Shown here: positions 34,961 to 45,158 of the stretch, one piece after another
How the letters are laid out: each line of letters opens with the position of its first letter
Numbering within the stretch: position 1 is the first letter of the stretch
Assembly: GCA_013339895.1 (NCBI GenBank)
Contig: JABACO010000009.1
Location: 5,010,344 to 5,074,343, forward strand
Reading direction: 5' to 3'
From: Ephydatia muelleri
Taxonomy: Eukaryota; Porifera; Demospongiae; Spongillida; Spongillidae
DNA: 64,000 nucleotides
Translations under genes and position numbers: made by a program
Notes under the pieces: model-generated
The model's input: only the letters and a program-made list of their open reading frames with translations
What the model was told of the DNA's origin: nothing
Database searches by the model: none

Positions 34961-37900
34961 ATGGCAACTAGAGCTTATCTAAAGAGAGAGCATTTGAATG
35001 CAGAGAAATATCCTGGATTAGATGAAAGTAGAGCTTCGAATGGTTTAGTTTATGTAAAGGGACCAGCGAATCTTATTAAGAAGTACAAAGCAGAAACTAA
35101 AAAAGTTAAACAAAAAACAGTAAGAAAAATGATAAAAATAAAGGGGGATATCAAAACAGTAGAAGGGGTTAAAGCAGTTAAGAAAGGTAATAGTTATTTA
35201 CTAACAGGTAGTAAAGATAAAGTTGAAAAGTATTTAAACGATCATACAAAAATAGATTTTGAAAGGATTAGGATTAACAAAAAGTACAATAAAGAAACAT
35301 TTGTTGCATACCCAACCAAATATACAATTGATTTAGAATCATTTACAGCAGCAGTAGTAGATTCAGCATATGAAAAAATCGATGAGTTAATTAAAAAGTA
35401 TAAGGGCATTAAAGTAAATTGGAAGATAAATTATAGCATGATTAAAGGAGAAGAAGAAAGAGGATTTTTCCAGCACAGTGGAACATTTGAATCAATAAAT
35501 AGTAAAGATTTAGATTTAATAGATAAATTTTCAGATATGGTTATGAAAATCCATATTAGTTCAAATGAAGGAAGTGGATGGAAATTTAATAGAACTATTT
35601 CAATGTTAATGTATGCGCATAAATATACTCCACTAAGGGGTTCTTCATATGTAAAATATCCTAAGCATATTGAAGATTACGTATATAATGTTGAAAATGA
35701 AGATGAAGAGTGCTTTAAGTGGTCTATTTTATCCAAAGAGATGGGAACTAAAAAATTAAGTAAACTTAAAGAAAATGCAGATCAATATCCATTTAATTAT
35801 CCAATGAAGATAAATGATATTGAAAAGTTTGAAAAACTTTATAATAAGTGCATTGTAGTTTATTCGTATGATGGAAACTTGTTTTATCCGATTTATAAGT
35901 CAAAGAATATTATTAAAGATATTGATGATATAATTCAATTATTATTTTACAAAAATCATTATACATGGATTCGACAGCCTAATTCGTTGTTTAGAAAACA
36001 AAATAAAAACAACTGGCAATATTTGTGTCCGATTTGCATGTGCAAAAGGTACAAAAAGAATAAGGAAATTCAAGATCATATTAGAAATGGATGTTACAAA
36101 AATAAGGCCATTCCTAAATTACCAAGTGCCAGGGATGCAAAAGATTATATACAATATACAGAATGCGACGTAAAATATCAATTTAAGAATTATTTCAGAA
36201 TATATCTAGATTTTGAAGCTATATTGATTAATATTCAAGAGCAAACTAAACAGACCAATAAATATCGTGATCATAAGTCATGCGGATTTGCATGTAAGAT
36301 CGTATCTGAAGATGGCAAAAATGATAGTTTTATATTATATCGGGGTGAAGATGCAGGTAAACATTTTATTGATTCATTGTTGGATACTGCTGATAAATTG
36401 ATCCCTATTATATTACAAAATAACAATTTTGAGGGGGAATATCCACAAGATTACTTAAATGCAACTAAATGTTATTTGTGTAAAAAAGAGTTTTCGACTA
36501 CACACAATCACCAAAAAGTTTTGGATCACGATCATTTAACAGGTCAATATAGAGGTGCAGCACATAGACTATGTAATTTAAGATATGGGCAAAATAGAGT
36601 AACTATACCTGTTTTAGTACACAATCTTGCTAAATATGATGCACATTTAATATTAAAAGCATTTGAGAAGGATAAGAGAATAACATGTATTGCAAATACG
36701 ACTGAGAAGTTTTTAACATTCTCAATAGGTCCATTTAAATTTATAGATACAATGTCATTTACAGAGGCCAGTCTTGATACATTAGTAGAAACACTAAAGA
36801 GTGCAGGCAAAGATAAATTTACACATTTCAATAATTATTTAAAAACTGATTTAGAACGAGAACTACTTTTGCAGAAAGGGGTATATCCATAAAATTATAT
36901 GAATAGCATGGAAAGATTTGAAGAAACTAAATTACCAAAATATGAAAATTTCTATAATACTTTGGAAAAGAAACATATTGATAAAAAAGCATATGAACAT
37001 GCACAAAATGGATGGGAAAAATTAAAAATAAAAAATATGGGAGAATACCATGATTTATATCTAAAAACTGATGTGTTATTATTAGCAGATTATTTTGAGA
37101 AGTTTAGAGAAACAGCATATAACAATTATGGAATGGATTGCACACACTTTAAAACACTTCCATCATTTTCATGGAAAGTGATGTTAAAAAATACTAATGC
37201 AAAAATATCAGTATTTTCAGATATAGACATGTATCATATGATTGAGAGAGGAATCAGGGGTGGAATAAGTGTTATTAGTAAAAGATTTGCAAAAGCAAAT
37301 AATAAGTATATGAAGAATTTTGATCCGGATAAACCATTAACATATTTAATGTATTATGATGCAAATAACTTATATGGGCACAGCATGAGTCAATATTTAC
37401 CTGTTGGTGATTATAAATGGGAGAACCCAGAAGAGTTTAGTAAAAAAAGAATTGCAGAAATGACTCCAACACAGGAAACAGGATACATTTTTGATGTAGA
37501 TTTATTATATCCATTTTATTTACATGAAGAGCTTAACGATTATCAATTGGCTGCAGAATCACTGACAGTACAAAAGATTTGTTATCAACAAAATACCAAA
37601 TAAATGATAATCATAAACCATTTAATAAATTATGCCCAAATCTAATGAATAAAACAAACTATGTAGTGCATTATAGAAATCTACAATATTATTTAAAAAA
37701 GGGATTAGTTTTAGAGAAAATTAATAAAGTAATGTCGTTTACTCAAAGACCATGGATAAAGGATTACATAGATTTTAATACAAAAAAGAGATCACTTTCT
37801 AAGTTTAAATATGAGCAAGATATGTACAAAAAATGTAATAATTCAGTATATGGTAAAACGATGGAAAACGTGAGACTTAGAAAGAAGTTTGAGTTGGTAA

Positions 37901-38806
37901 ATAATCCAAAAAGAATGGCAAAGTTAGTGAATGAACCAGAGTTTAAAGATTCGATTGAAATAAACAAAAATCTGTTTGGAGTTAGCAGTGAAACAACTTC
38001 TTTTTTATTGGATAAACCAATCATAGTAGGTTTCAGTATTTTAGAATTATCAAAATTATTAATGTATGAATTTCACTACGACTATATCAAACCGAACTAT
38101 AATGCGCAATTATGTTTTACAGATACAGATAGTTTATTTTATGAACTTAAAACAGAAGACACTGCGCCAAAGCATTTAGTATGCAGAGTTGTGCAGAGTC
38201 TGCATATCAACCATATGCAGATGAGTATCATTGAAGTGTTCATATGCAGACGTCTGCATATGAACACTTCAACGATACTCATCTGCATATGGTTGATATG
38301 CAGACTCTGCACAACTCTGCATACTAAATGCTGTGGCGCAGTGAGATATATATGAAGATATGATGGAAAACCAAGATAAGTTTGATTTTTCAGAATACCC
38401 AGAAGATCATTTATGTTATTCAGTAGAAAATAAAAAAGTAATTGGAGTATTTAAAGATGAAGCAAACGGTAAAATTATAACAGAATTTATAGGATTGAGA
38501 GCAAAAATGTACACATACACAGTACAAGATGTTAAAGATGCAGTTAAAAAAGCAAAAGGAGTTAAGAAATCATGTGTAAAAGCAGAAATTTCATTTCAAG
38601 ATTATGCAGATGTATTATTTGGGGAGGATTAAAAGAGCAAAAAAATGGTTACTTTTAACAATATTAGATTGTATAATCACGAATTGAAATCGATAGAGCA
38701 GACAAAAATTGGATTAAATAGTTTTGATGATAAGAGGTACCTTGTAGATAAAATTAATACTAAAGCCCATGGACATTGTGATCTTTGGTTTTCAAAAAAT
38801 CGATAG
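34961..38806 (+). pseudogene. polB: Polinton DNA polymerase B, disrupted
   Basis: This would be the replicative, protein-primed-type family B polymerase. I chose ATG 34961 (MATRAYLKRE) over the upstream GTG because it follows a clear AT-rich leader. Motifs in order are CFKWSIL; a CPIC zinc pair; Exo I YLDFEA (residue about 417); an HNH/endonuclease-VII-like insert (LDHDHLTGQYRGAAH, about 520-535); Exo II (VHNLAKYDAHL); Exo III (YLKTDV); Pol A (YDANNLYG); Pol B (NNSVYGKT); and Pol C (FTDTDS). Breaks are a TAA at 36890-36892, a frameshift near 37577, a 184-bp palindrome at 38160-38343, and a TAA at 38630-38632. The C terminus ends at the TAG at 38804. All catalytic motifs are present, so decay is recent. 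Confidence 0.93.
38160..38343. mobile_element. 184-bp near-perfect palindrome inserted in polB
   Basis: Two 92-base arms meet at 38251/38252 without a loop and differ at about two positions. The outer ends are CACTGCGCC and GGCGCAGTG. It interrupts the polymerase frame a few codons after the DTDS motif. Removing it restores continuity of the family's usual sequence register. It looks like a foldback or MITE insertion. I found no convincing target duplication. Confidence 0.85.
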
Positions 38807-38816
38807 ATAATGTTTA

Positions 38817-39770
38817 ATGAGTCTATCAGATATATATTATGATCCAGTACAGGGATTTATGTCGGCAGCTAAGATTTATGAAAAAGTAAAAGATCAAGGT
38901 TACACTATGAAACAAGAGAGTTTATTAAAAAACAAGAAACTGATCAAGTAAATAAGCACATAAATAAACCAAAGTATTATAATACAATTGTATCGCCTGA
39001 GTACCAAAACAACTTTCAGATAGATATTGTTATTTATTATAGGTATGAATATCATAAGTATAAGTATATATTATGCTGTATAGATGTTTACTCCCGATAT
39101 GCCGATGCAAGAGCATTAACAAATAGGAAAAATGAAACAGTGATAGAAAACTTAGAGTCTATATTTGAAGAAATGGGATACCCTAACAACGTAAATGCAG
39201 ATAATGAATTTAATACAAAAGCAATAAATAAATTCTTTGAAGAAAATGGAGTACAACCATGGTACAGTCAGCCAGATGAAATAAATAAAAATGCAATAGT
39301 AGAGAGGTTTAATAGGACATTGGCTGAAATATTACAGAAATGGAGAACAGGAACAAAACAGTACGCGTGGAACAAAGTGTTACCAGCAATATTAAAGAAT
39401 TATAATAACACAGTACACGGAACAATAAAGGCAAAACCAATTGACGTTAAGGAAGGGAAGGATATAAATAATCAAGATATTACAAAAATAGAAGGTTCAT
39501 TTAAAGTTGGAGATAAAGTAAGGACTATTAAAAATAAAACAAGAAGACGCAGAAAAATACAGTAGAACAATTTACAAAATCCCTAGAATCGTTGGGAATA
39601 AGATATATATTGAAAGCGATCACGAATTACAAAAGTACTATAAGGAGTACGAATTATTAAAAGTTGATAGCACACAGAAAATAGATACTAATGATACTGA
39701 AGAGGAAGAGCATAAGAAAACAGTTAAAAATAAACTAAAGAAAAATCTTTTGCGTGAGGGAATTTTATGA
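38817..39770 (+). pseudogene. int: Polinton integrase (retroviral-type DDE), frameshifted
   Basis: The ATG at 38817 opens MSLSDIYYDPVQGF, the usual Polinton integrase start. The core follows: FQIDIVI (first Asp, codon 39023), SRYADARALT, NADNEF (second Asp, 39200) and IVERFNRT (Glu, 39302). WNKVLPAIL and a VGDKVR segment begin the C-terminal SH3/chromo-like part, which ends around ELQKYYKEYELLKV. Frameshifts lie near 38920 and 39548. The protein would cut and join the TIR ends, giving the 6-bp duplication seen. No HHCC finger is recognisable. Confidence 0.92.
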
Positions 39771-39783
39771 AACTGATATATTA

Positions 39784-40111
39784 ATGTCCAAAATCAAAAA
39801 TGTAGCCAAAAATCTAGTGAATTGTATGAATTGTTTATCTGATGTGGCCATTGAGGCTATTGAGATTTGCAGAAATCGCTGTGAATAAAGATGATAATGA
39901 AACTAAACATAATATAGAAAATGCCGAAAAGATCACGAAAGCGATTCACAAGGGACTGGAAGCATTAGAACGTAGAATGGAAGATGAATCAAGTGATGAA
40001 AGCACAGAAAACAGTGATGAAGGAAGTGAGGAATACCAAAGTGCTGATTCTGAAATTGAAATGATAAAACCTAGACTTCAAAGACAAGATGCATTTGTAG
40101 AAAAAAAGTAA
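39784..40111 (+). CDS. Small acidic protein, unknown (possibly frameshifted)
   Basis: Two overlapping frames cover this stretch. One (39784-39888) starts with ATG and reads MSKIKNVAKNLVNCMNCLSD. The other (39842-40111) reads a helical segment and then a very acidic Ser/Glu/Asp tail (DESSDESTENSDEGSEE). They may be one gene broken near 39880. No family is recognised. Confidence 0.45.
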
Positions 40112-40112
40112 T

Positions 40113-40178
40113 ATATAGTAATATAAAAACGCGCGTAAATTTATTACAGAATATTTTATAAATGTATAGTATATAGAA
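40113..40178 (+). promoter_or_regulatory. Repeated leader motif, copy 1
   Basis: The block AGTAATATAAAAACGCGCG followed by TAAATTTATTACAGAA and TTTTATAAA precedes the ATG at 40179. Closely similar blocks precede the ATGs at 40610 and 41119, and a looser one precedes polB at 34961. It is probably an early-gene promoter of the element. TTATTACAG also looks like a splice acceptor. Confidence 0.55.
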
Positions 40179-40544
40179 ATGAGTATCTGTTATGGTTGTT
40201 ACAAGCATGACAATAGTATTGAATATAAGTATGGTAAAAAGTTATGTAATGGATGCAGTAGAATCGAATATGAAGATATTATGTGGAAAGTTACGGAGGT
40301 GATAGAGCATTGGGAAATTCTTAAAAGTTTGTATAGGGAGATCGGTGAAGAATACTTATATGACAAATCAGAAGACCCATTAGATGCATATAAAAGGTTG
40401 AATCAAACAGATGAAAACGGTATAACACTCTTTATGTCAGAGGTTATTACTATAAATAGACTTAGTGAACAGTTTGATGCAATTCATGATGCTGAGGCAT
40501 TATATGACCGGGATGATAAGTTTGAATCTGATTTCGATTATTAA
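40179..40544 (+). CDS. Zinc-finger small protein, paralog A
   Basis: The 121-residue protein starts MSICYGCYKHDNSI and has a CxxC...CxxC pair within the first 30 residues, a probable zinc ribbon. A helical, acidic remainder contains IGEEYLYDKSEDPLDAYKRL. A second copy lies directly downstream (40610-41035), about 60% alike by eye. The function is unknown. Small zinc proteins in large DNA viruses and Polintons often act in transcription or host interference, but nothing here decides that. Confidence 0.7.
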   Translation: MSICYGCYKHDNSIEYKYGKKLCNGCSRIEYEDIMWKVTEVIEHWEILKSLYREIGEEYLYDKSEDPLDAYKRLNQTDENGITLFMSEVITINRLSEQFDAIHDAEALYDRDDKFESDFDY

Positions 40545-40609
40545 GTATAGTAATATAAAAAAGCGAAAATTTATTACAGAAATGTTTTATATATATAATG
40601 TATATATAA
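40545..40609 (+). promoter_or_regulatory. Repeated leader motif, copy 2
   Basis: This is the same architecture as 40113-40178 (AGTATAGTAATATAAAAAAG, then TTTATTACAGAAATG and TTTTATATATATAA), directly before ATG 40610. It was duplicated together with the gene. Confidence 0.55.
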
Positions 40610-41035
40610 ATGAGTATCTGTAATGGTTGTTACAAGCATGACAATAGTATTGCATATCGAGAGAAGTATGGTAAAAAGTTATGTAATGTATGCAGTAGAA
40701 TTGCATTTAAAAATATGTGCAAAGTCATGGATGTGAAAGAGCATTAGTCAAAGCTTAAAAGAATGTATAAGAAAATCGGGGAAGAATACTTATATGAAAA
40801 ATCAGAAAACCCATTAGAAGCATATAAAAGGTTGAATAAACTAGATGACTACGGTATAACACTCTGGGATGAAGAGATATTTACTGCAGAGATGTATATT
40901 TCACATAAATTAAACGAACAGTTGGCCACAGGCACCTTTTGTGATGAAATTGATGATGCTGAGACGTTTTATGAATCTCTCAAACATATTAATACAGATG
41001 AAGAATCTGCACGTTTTATTTATTTCTATTATTAA
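40610..41035 (+). pseudogene. Zinc-finger small protein, paralog B, with in-frame stop
   Basis: It is a duplicate of 40179-40544: MSICNGCYKHDNSIAYREKY, then CNVCSR, then YKKIGEEYLYEKSENPLEAY. A TAG at 40745-40747 interrupts the same frame between the zinc part and the helical part. It is therefore broken, or expressed only as a short zinc peptide. The C terminus diverges from paralog A and is longer. Confidence 0.7.
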
Positions 41036-41052
41036 CAATTTATTTTTTATAT

Positions 41053-41118
41053 TTAAGTATAGTAGTATTTAAATGCGCGTAAATTTATTACAGAATATTT
41101 TATAAATATATAGTATAT
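41053..41118 (+). promoter_or_regulatory. Repeated leader motif, copy 3
   Basis: TAAGTATAGTAGTATTTAAA, then GCGCGTAAATTTATTACAGA and ATTTTATAAATATATAG precede ATG 41119. The match to copy 1 is nearly exact over the GCGCGTAAATTTATTACAG core. Confidence 0.55.
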
Positions 41119-41658
41119 ATGGAAGATAAAAAGTGTAATAGATGTCAGGTGACTAAGGAACTTAGGAAGTTTAAAGTCAAGCTTAACGGTGATGTTGCCA
41201 AGATTTGTAAGAATTGCAATGCTAAGAATCGAGCAAAGTATCGCACTGAAGAAGTCAATAATGAAGTAGTAAGAAAGTGTGAGAAATGCAAACTAAAAAA
41301 AAGTACTGATAATTTTGCCGAAAGTGCAAATGAATGTAACAGTTGTCATAGTGAAATACAAGAGCCAATTAAACGGTGCTTGAAGTGTAGAAAGGATTAT
41401 GAAATTGTCATGTTTGCAAACGATTTGACAGGAATAGAAACATACAAAGAAATGATAACTTGTTATTTTTGCAGATGTGAATCAAGATTATGGAGAGCAC
41501 AAGTAGCTGGATTAACTGGAAGAATAACATTGATGAAAAGGCAATTTGATAAACTAGACCCAGAAAATCAAGCACAAATGTTAAAGATAAAAATAAAAAA
41601 GAGATACATCAAAACATTTAATAAATACATCAAACAATTGTATCAGAAAAATAATTAA
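41119..41658 (+). CDS. Multi-zinc-ribbon protein
   Basis: The 179-residue intact frame has four CxxC pairs or more: CNRCQVTKELRKF, CKNCNAKNRAKY, CEKCKLKKSTDNF, CNSCH, CLKCRKDYEIVMF and CYFCR. The pattern CxxC followed after some residues by F is that of small DNA-binding zinc ribbons in viruses. The tail is Lys-rich and helical (KIKIKKRYIKTFNKYIK). It is likely to bind nucleic acid, but the family is not named. Confidence 0.7.
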   Translation: MEDKKCNRCQVTKELRKFKVKLNGDVAKICKNCNAKNRAKYRTEEVNNEVVRKCEKCKLKKSTDNFAESANECNSCHSEIQEPIKRCLKCRKDYEIVMFANDLTGIETYKEMITCYFCRCESRLWRAQVAGLTGRITLMKRQFDKLDPENQAQMLKIKIKKRYIKTFNKYIKQLYQKNN

Positions 41659-41775
41659 TTACTGTATTTTTTATCGTCTTTCTTTATTAATAGTATACAA
41701 TTAATAATGATAATATTTCAATCAACTTATAAATAAAATTAACGTAAGTAAACTACAGTATATATTTTTTATAAT
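41659..41775. repeat. Polinton internal non-coding repeat, copy 1
   Basis: The block runs from TACTGTATTTTTTATCGTCT through AACTTATAAATAAAATTAAC to AAACTACAGTATATATTTT. It recurs at about 50817-50935 and 50955-51072, nearly 9 kb away. It lies after a stop codon each time and before the next gene, so it may be a terminator/promoter module. Confidence 0.65.
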
Positions 41776-41798
41776 TTTTCTATATTAATAATATAGAA

Positions 41799-42179
41799 AT
41801 GAAGTTCATTGATATATTTATTAAAGATTTAGATAAATTTAAAGGATTACTTGCAGAAGCATTAATATGTTACAAAAACAATGATTCGAATCTAGGCGTG
41901 GATAGCATAAAATTTATTACTTATCATTTCGATCATCTATCAAAGTTAAATCAACGTATGGCAAAACAAAAAAATGGTAATCTATAAAAAAAATTACAGG
42001 AAAAATCTTATAACGTATCAGATTTAAAACGCGAATATGTACATTTTTGTTATAGTGTGTTGTATTGGTGGGATAACCCCAAATTGTATGATCGTTTATG
42101 TGCTAAAGATGTTGCATATGTAGAAACACTGTACTGTTATCTAACATGGTATCTAAAATTTTTGTGTTGTGATGTATAA
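41799..42179 (+). pseudogene. Unknown protein in two frames
   Basis: The first frame (62 residues, MKFIDIFIKDLDKF) stops just before a run of eight A at 41986-41993. A second frame continues with ENSYNV-like to DLKREYVHFCYSVLYWWDNP and ends at 42179 with aromatic, Cys-rich residues. A one-base shift at the A run would join them into about 125 residues. It is not recognised. Confidence 0.45.
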
Positions 42180-42222
42180 AACATTTTTAATTATATAATT
42201 TATTATACTATACTATAGTATA

Positions 42223-42379
42223 ATGTACGTTTCAAGTGAAGATGTTGAATATATTATGTCAAAGCCTAAAGGGCGCGAGACTGTTTATGTTAAGAGTCAA
42301 AAACGATTGGGATAAAGTTAAAACAAGAGAATACTATTACGATGTTATACAACCCATGATTTTAAAACAAAAAGTATGA
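42223..42379 (+). pseudogene. Truncated paralog of the KPKGHYIR-type N-terminal module
   Basis: The 30-residue start MYVSSEDVEYIMSKPKGRET resembles the start of the 45159 gene (FVYSKPKGHYIRLYQLGKKK). The similarity continues after a frameshift near 42315 (REYYYDVIQPM). It looks like a broken duplicate of that module. Confidence 0.5.
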
Positions 42380-42392
42380 AAGTATAATATAT

Positions 42393-42650
42393 ATGACTTA
42401 CAAACTACCAAGGTCATTGGCGTATTTTACAACTAGGTTTACAAAAGAGGAGTTAGATTTGTTGAATAGAAAGGATATGGGAGATCGAACAGCATATCTT
42501 AGAAGATGGTACGACTCAATGGTTTCACCCGTGCCTGAGGATGAAGCGCAAATCCCAGATTTTAATTATAAAATCAGACCGATGGACGTTTATAGTCCAC
42601 AGCAGTTTACTAAAGTTGAAAGAACAATTGAGGATGTTAAAAAAAAATGA
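42393..42650 (+). CDS. Unknown 85-residue protein
   Basis: MTYKLPRSLAYFTTRFTKEE is followed by LLNRKDMGDRTAYLRRWYDS. It is intact and has a mixed charge. Its TGA overlaps the ATG of the next gene as ATGA (42647-42650), suggesting coupled expression or a former single gene. The family is unknown. Confidence 0.55.
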   Translation: MTYKLPRSLAYFTTRFTKEELDLLNRKDMGDRTAYLRRWYDSMVSPVPEDEAQIPDFNYKIRPMDVYSPQQFTKVERTIEDVKKK

Positions 42651-43571
42651 AACGTGATTCAGAGCCAGCAATTAATCCAACATATTTAACTACTAAAGTA
42701 CCAGACGTAACAGATCATAATACATTAGCAATGGGATTAATAAACAGTAGAAGAGAATACAATGAATCTAGTAGTAATATGGACCAAACTGCTCTTATGA
42801 ATCTAGGGTTTTCACAGCAACAGATTACAGATTTGTTTGGTAAGACCCACACCTTAAATAATATTGGAATCAGCAATAATTTAAAACAAAATCTCGAAAA
42901 AATTAATGTAATTAATAAGGTAAGAGCAAAACTAGATGTTAAAGAACCAGGTGATACAATTAATAATGTTACAAAAGAACCAAGCATTCCGTTAGTTACT
43001 GATTATCCAGTTGTGGATGAACCTGGGGTTATATATAGCGGGGATGAATGAGACCATGAAGATGGAGATGATGTAGAACCTGATGATCCTATTGGTATAC
43101 CAGACGCGGATAGGGCGGAACAGAAACCTGAACAGATATATGAGGAAGAAGAAGAAGTTAAACATAAAAATGCAGAAGAAGAAGAAGAAGAAAGAAAACG
43201 GGAAAATCTTAAAATGTATAAAGCAATAGTTAATACAAATGTAAAAAATTTTAATGAAATAATAGAACCTTTACTTAAATCAACAGCAGCTAAACAAGAT
43301 AGATATAAAGTTGCAAATGCGTATGAATATGTATTATTTGCAGTAAAAAAGGTAACACAAAATCCAAATTATGGAGATAATTTAAAGTCAAGCGTAGAAA
43401 GTATTAAAAAAATGTTTAGGGAGATAGTAGAATATCATGCTTTGAATATTCCAGTAGGTACTGAGGAGTTAGCTAAACTTTATACACATTAAAAAAAAAA
43501 GATGAACCAGAAGCAACACCAATACCAACACCTAAAAAACAAAAATCCAAAAAACAAAAATCAAAAAAATA
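42647..43571 (+). pseudogene. Unknown acidic/Lys-rich protein with in-frame stop
   Basis: The frame starts MKRDSEPAINPTYLTTKVPD and stays open except for a TGA at 43049-43051. It then runs through a long Glu-rich stretch (about 43140-43195) and a helical domain to 43492. A ten-A run there causes a shift, and a Lys-rich tail continues to 43571. It was originally about 300 residues. It could be a virion core or scaffolding protein by composition, but no family is recognised. Confidence 0.5.
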
Positions 43572-43615
43572 AAAATCATAAAAATTTACTTTATTTTATC
43601 ATACTATAATATAGC

Positions 43616-44017
43616 ATGATTTACTACTATACATTCTGTATATGTGAGAGTTGCTCTAAACAAGATAAAAGTAAAGAAGTAAATAAGTTTATTGAAGGTG
43701 TATACATTGACAAGCACTTTGATGGTGATGAAATTTTGATTCTAGCAAACTACAACTGCATTGGTCATAAAAGATAATGTGAGACAATGGATAAGTTTGC
43801 AATTCCTGCAACAGTAGTTTATAGAGGACTTGAAGATACAAAAGATAAGTTCATGCAAGTTGCAATGACTCAAACAGAAATGTTCCCAAATAAAGTTATC
43901 CTTAAAGTAGACATTGCAAATGTTAAGAAAGATGTAGAAACAACTGTCGGACTCGTATCTTTTGATGAACAGACTCATAAAGATATTTTAGCATTGGGAA
44001 CATTTGCATTTATGTAA
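43616..44017 (+). CDS. Two in-frame small ORFs, unknown
   Basis: MIYYYTFCICESCSKQDKSK (53 residues) ends at a TAA at 43775-43777. After nine bases the same frame opens again at ATG 43787 with MDKFAIPATVVYRGLEDTKD (76 residues). They may be one protein split by a nonsense change or two genes. The upstream leader ATACTATAATATAG resembles that of 42223. No family is recognised. Confidence 0.45.
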
Positions 44018-44123
44018 TTTTATTTATTCTATTAATATATAATTTATTACAAATATACATTATAAAAACTTAAAGAATCTTGATAAAAAAATTAAAGAAT
44101 TTATAGTATAAATATATACTATT

Positions 44124-44474
44124 ATGGCCGCATGTAACTATTCAGTCCGTTATCTTAAAATTCACCAAAAATCTAAAATTCACAAGAACTATTGTTGTAA
44201 CGATTTAAACTACGAATTGATAAATATGGTTAATAAAAATAAATCGATTTCGCACAATTGCGTATGCGGAGGAAAACTATCATACACAAACAAATGGACC
44301 CATCTTAACAGTAAAAAACATAATAAATTTGTTGAATCTAAATATAGAGACATGATTGTAGAACAGAATGAATGCGATAAGGATACATTTGCATTAAAAG
44401 TTACTAATAATCACATAGACAAATATTATGGTTATAATGATAAATCAAAAAATGGATTTATTCAAAAACAGTAA
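44124..44474 (+). CDS. C2H2-type zinc-finger protein, perhaps the N terminus of the ATPase
   Basis: The 116-residue frame has a C-x...H-x-H finger-like segment (YSVRYLKIHQKSKIHKNY). A clearer CVCGGKLSYTNKWTHLNSKK H finger lies at about residues 47-68. It ends 29 bases before the GTG of the ATPase. The frame of the ATPase is open upstream to here (GGFLLPCF), so the two may be one gene with a shift in the CAAAAAC run at about 44466. Confidence 0.65.
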   Translation: MAACNYSVRYLKIHQKSKIHKNYCCNDLNYELINMVNKNKSISHNCVCGGKLSYTNKWTHLNSKKHNKFVESKYRDMIVEQNECDKDTFALKVTNNHIDKYYGYNDKSKNGFIQKQ

Positions 44475-44503
44475 CAGGAGGATTTTTATTACCGTGTTTC
44501 GAT

Positions 44504-45157
44504 GTGGAACAACGAACTATTATGTACATATGCGGACAGTCAGGATCTGGTAAAACTACATATGCATACAATCTAGCTAAATTATATTTAGAAATGTTTA
44601 ATGATGCCCAAATATTTATGTTTTCAATTAAAACTTCAAATAAATCAATAGATGATATTAAAAAATTTCTAGGCCCTGAACAGTATTATGGTAGAATTAA
44701 TATTAATGAAATGTTTGGTCCTAATGGTGAAGGGGATCCATTAGATTTATCATACTATGAAAACTCACTATGCATATTTGATGACTACGAAGCAATTGAA
44801 GATAAAGATGTAAAGAAAAAATTGTTTATTTTACGACAGAGAATGACAACCGTAGGCAGAGATAAACACATACATATGTGCGTAATTTCACATTTGATCA
44901 TTGATACAAAATATTCAGATTATTCGAGACAGATGTGCTTGGAATCCCATTATTTTATAATTTCATCTAAAACAATCTCTAAACAATTAGAATCGTTTCT
45001 AAAAAACTATGTTATAGGAAACAATAGGAAAAAGATAATAGAATTTATCGAAAATGTTAAAAAATACAGATTTTTTACGATATATAAAAACGAAATGATA
45101 CTAATGCTGAGTGATATTAATAAATCTAACAATAAATCAGAAATTAGCAAGATATAA
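44504..45157 (+). CDS. A32/FtsK-type genome-packaging ATPase
   Basis: It pumps viral DNA into capsids in this element class. CGQSGSGKTT (residues 10-19) is the Walker A motif. LCIFDDYEAI at about residues 87-96 is Walker B, and MCVISH at about 125-130 is the sensor. It is 217 residues, the usual size for Polinton ATPases. The frame opens before GTG 44504 without an ATG, so the true start is upstream and probably lies in the zinc-finger frame. No stop or shift occurs inside. Confidence 0.9.
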   Translation: MEQRTIMYICGQSGSGKTTYAYNLAKLYLEMFNDAQIFMFSIKTSNKSIDDIKKFLGPEQYYGRININEMFGPNGEGDPLDLSYYENSLCIFDDYEAIEDKDVKKKLFILRQRMTTVGRDKHIHMCVISHLIIDTKYSDYSRQMCLESHYFIISSKTISKQLESFLKNYVIGNNRKKIIEFIENVKKYRFFTIYKNEMILMLSDINKSNNKSEISKI

Positions 45158-45158
45158 T

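Noticed and set aside
34961-38806. A reassigned genetic code for the Polinton
   Set aside because: Premature stops are of all three kinds (TAA at 36890 and 38630, TAG at 40745 and 57136, TGA at 43049, 45591 and 59030) and are mixed with frameshifts, so decay is the simpler explanation.
44460-44510. Programmed ribosomal frameshift before the ATPase
   Set aside because: The CAAAAAC run does not sit in the reading phase a slippery heptamer needs, and no stem-loop is apparent.
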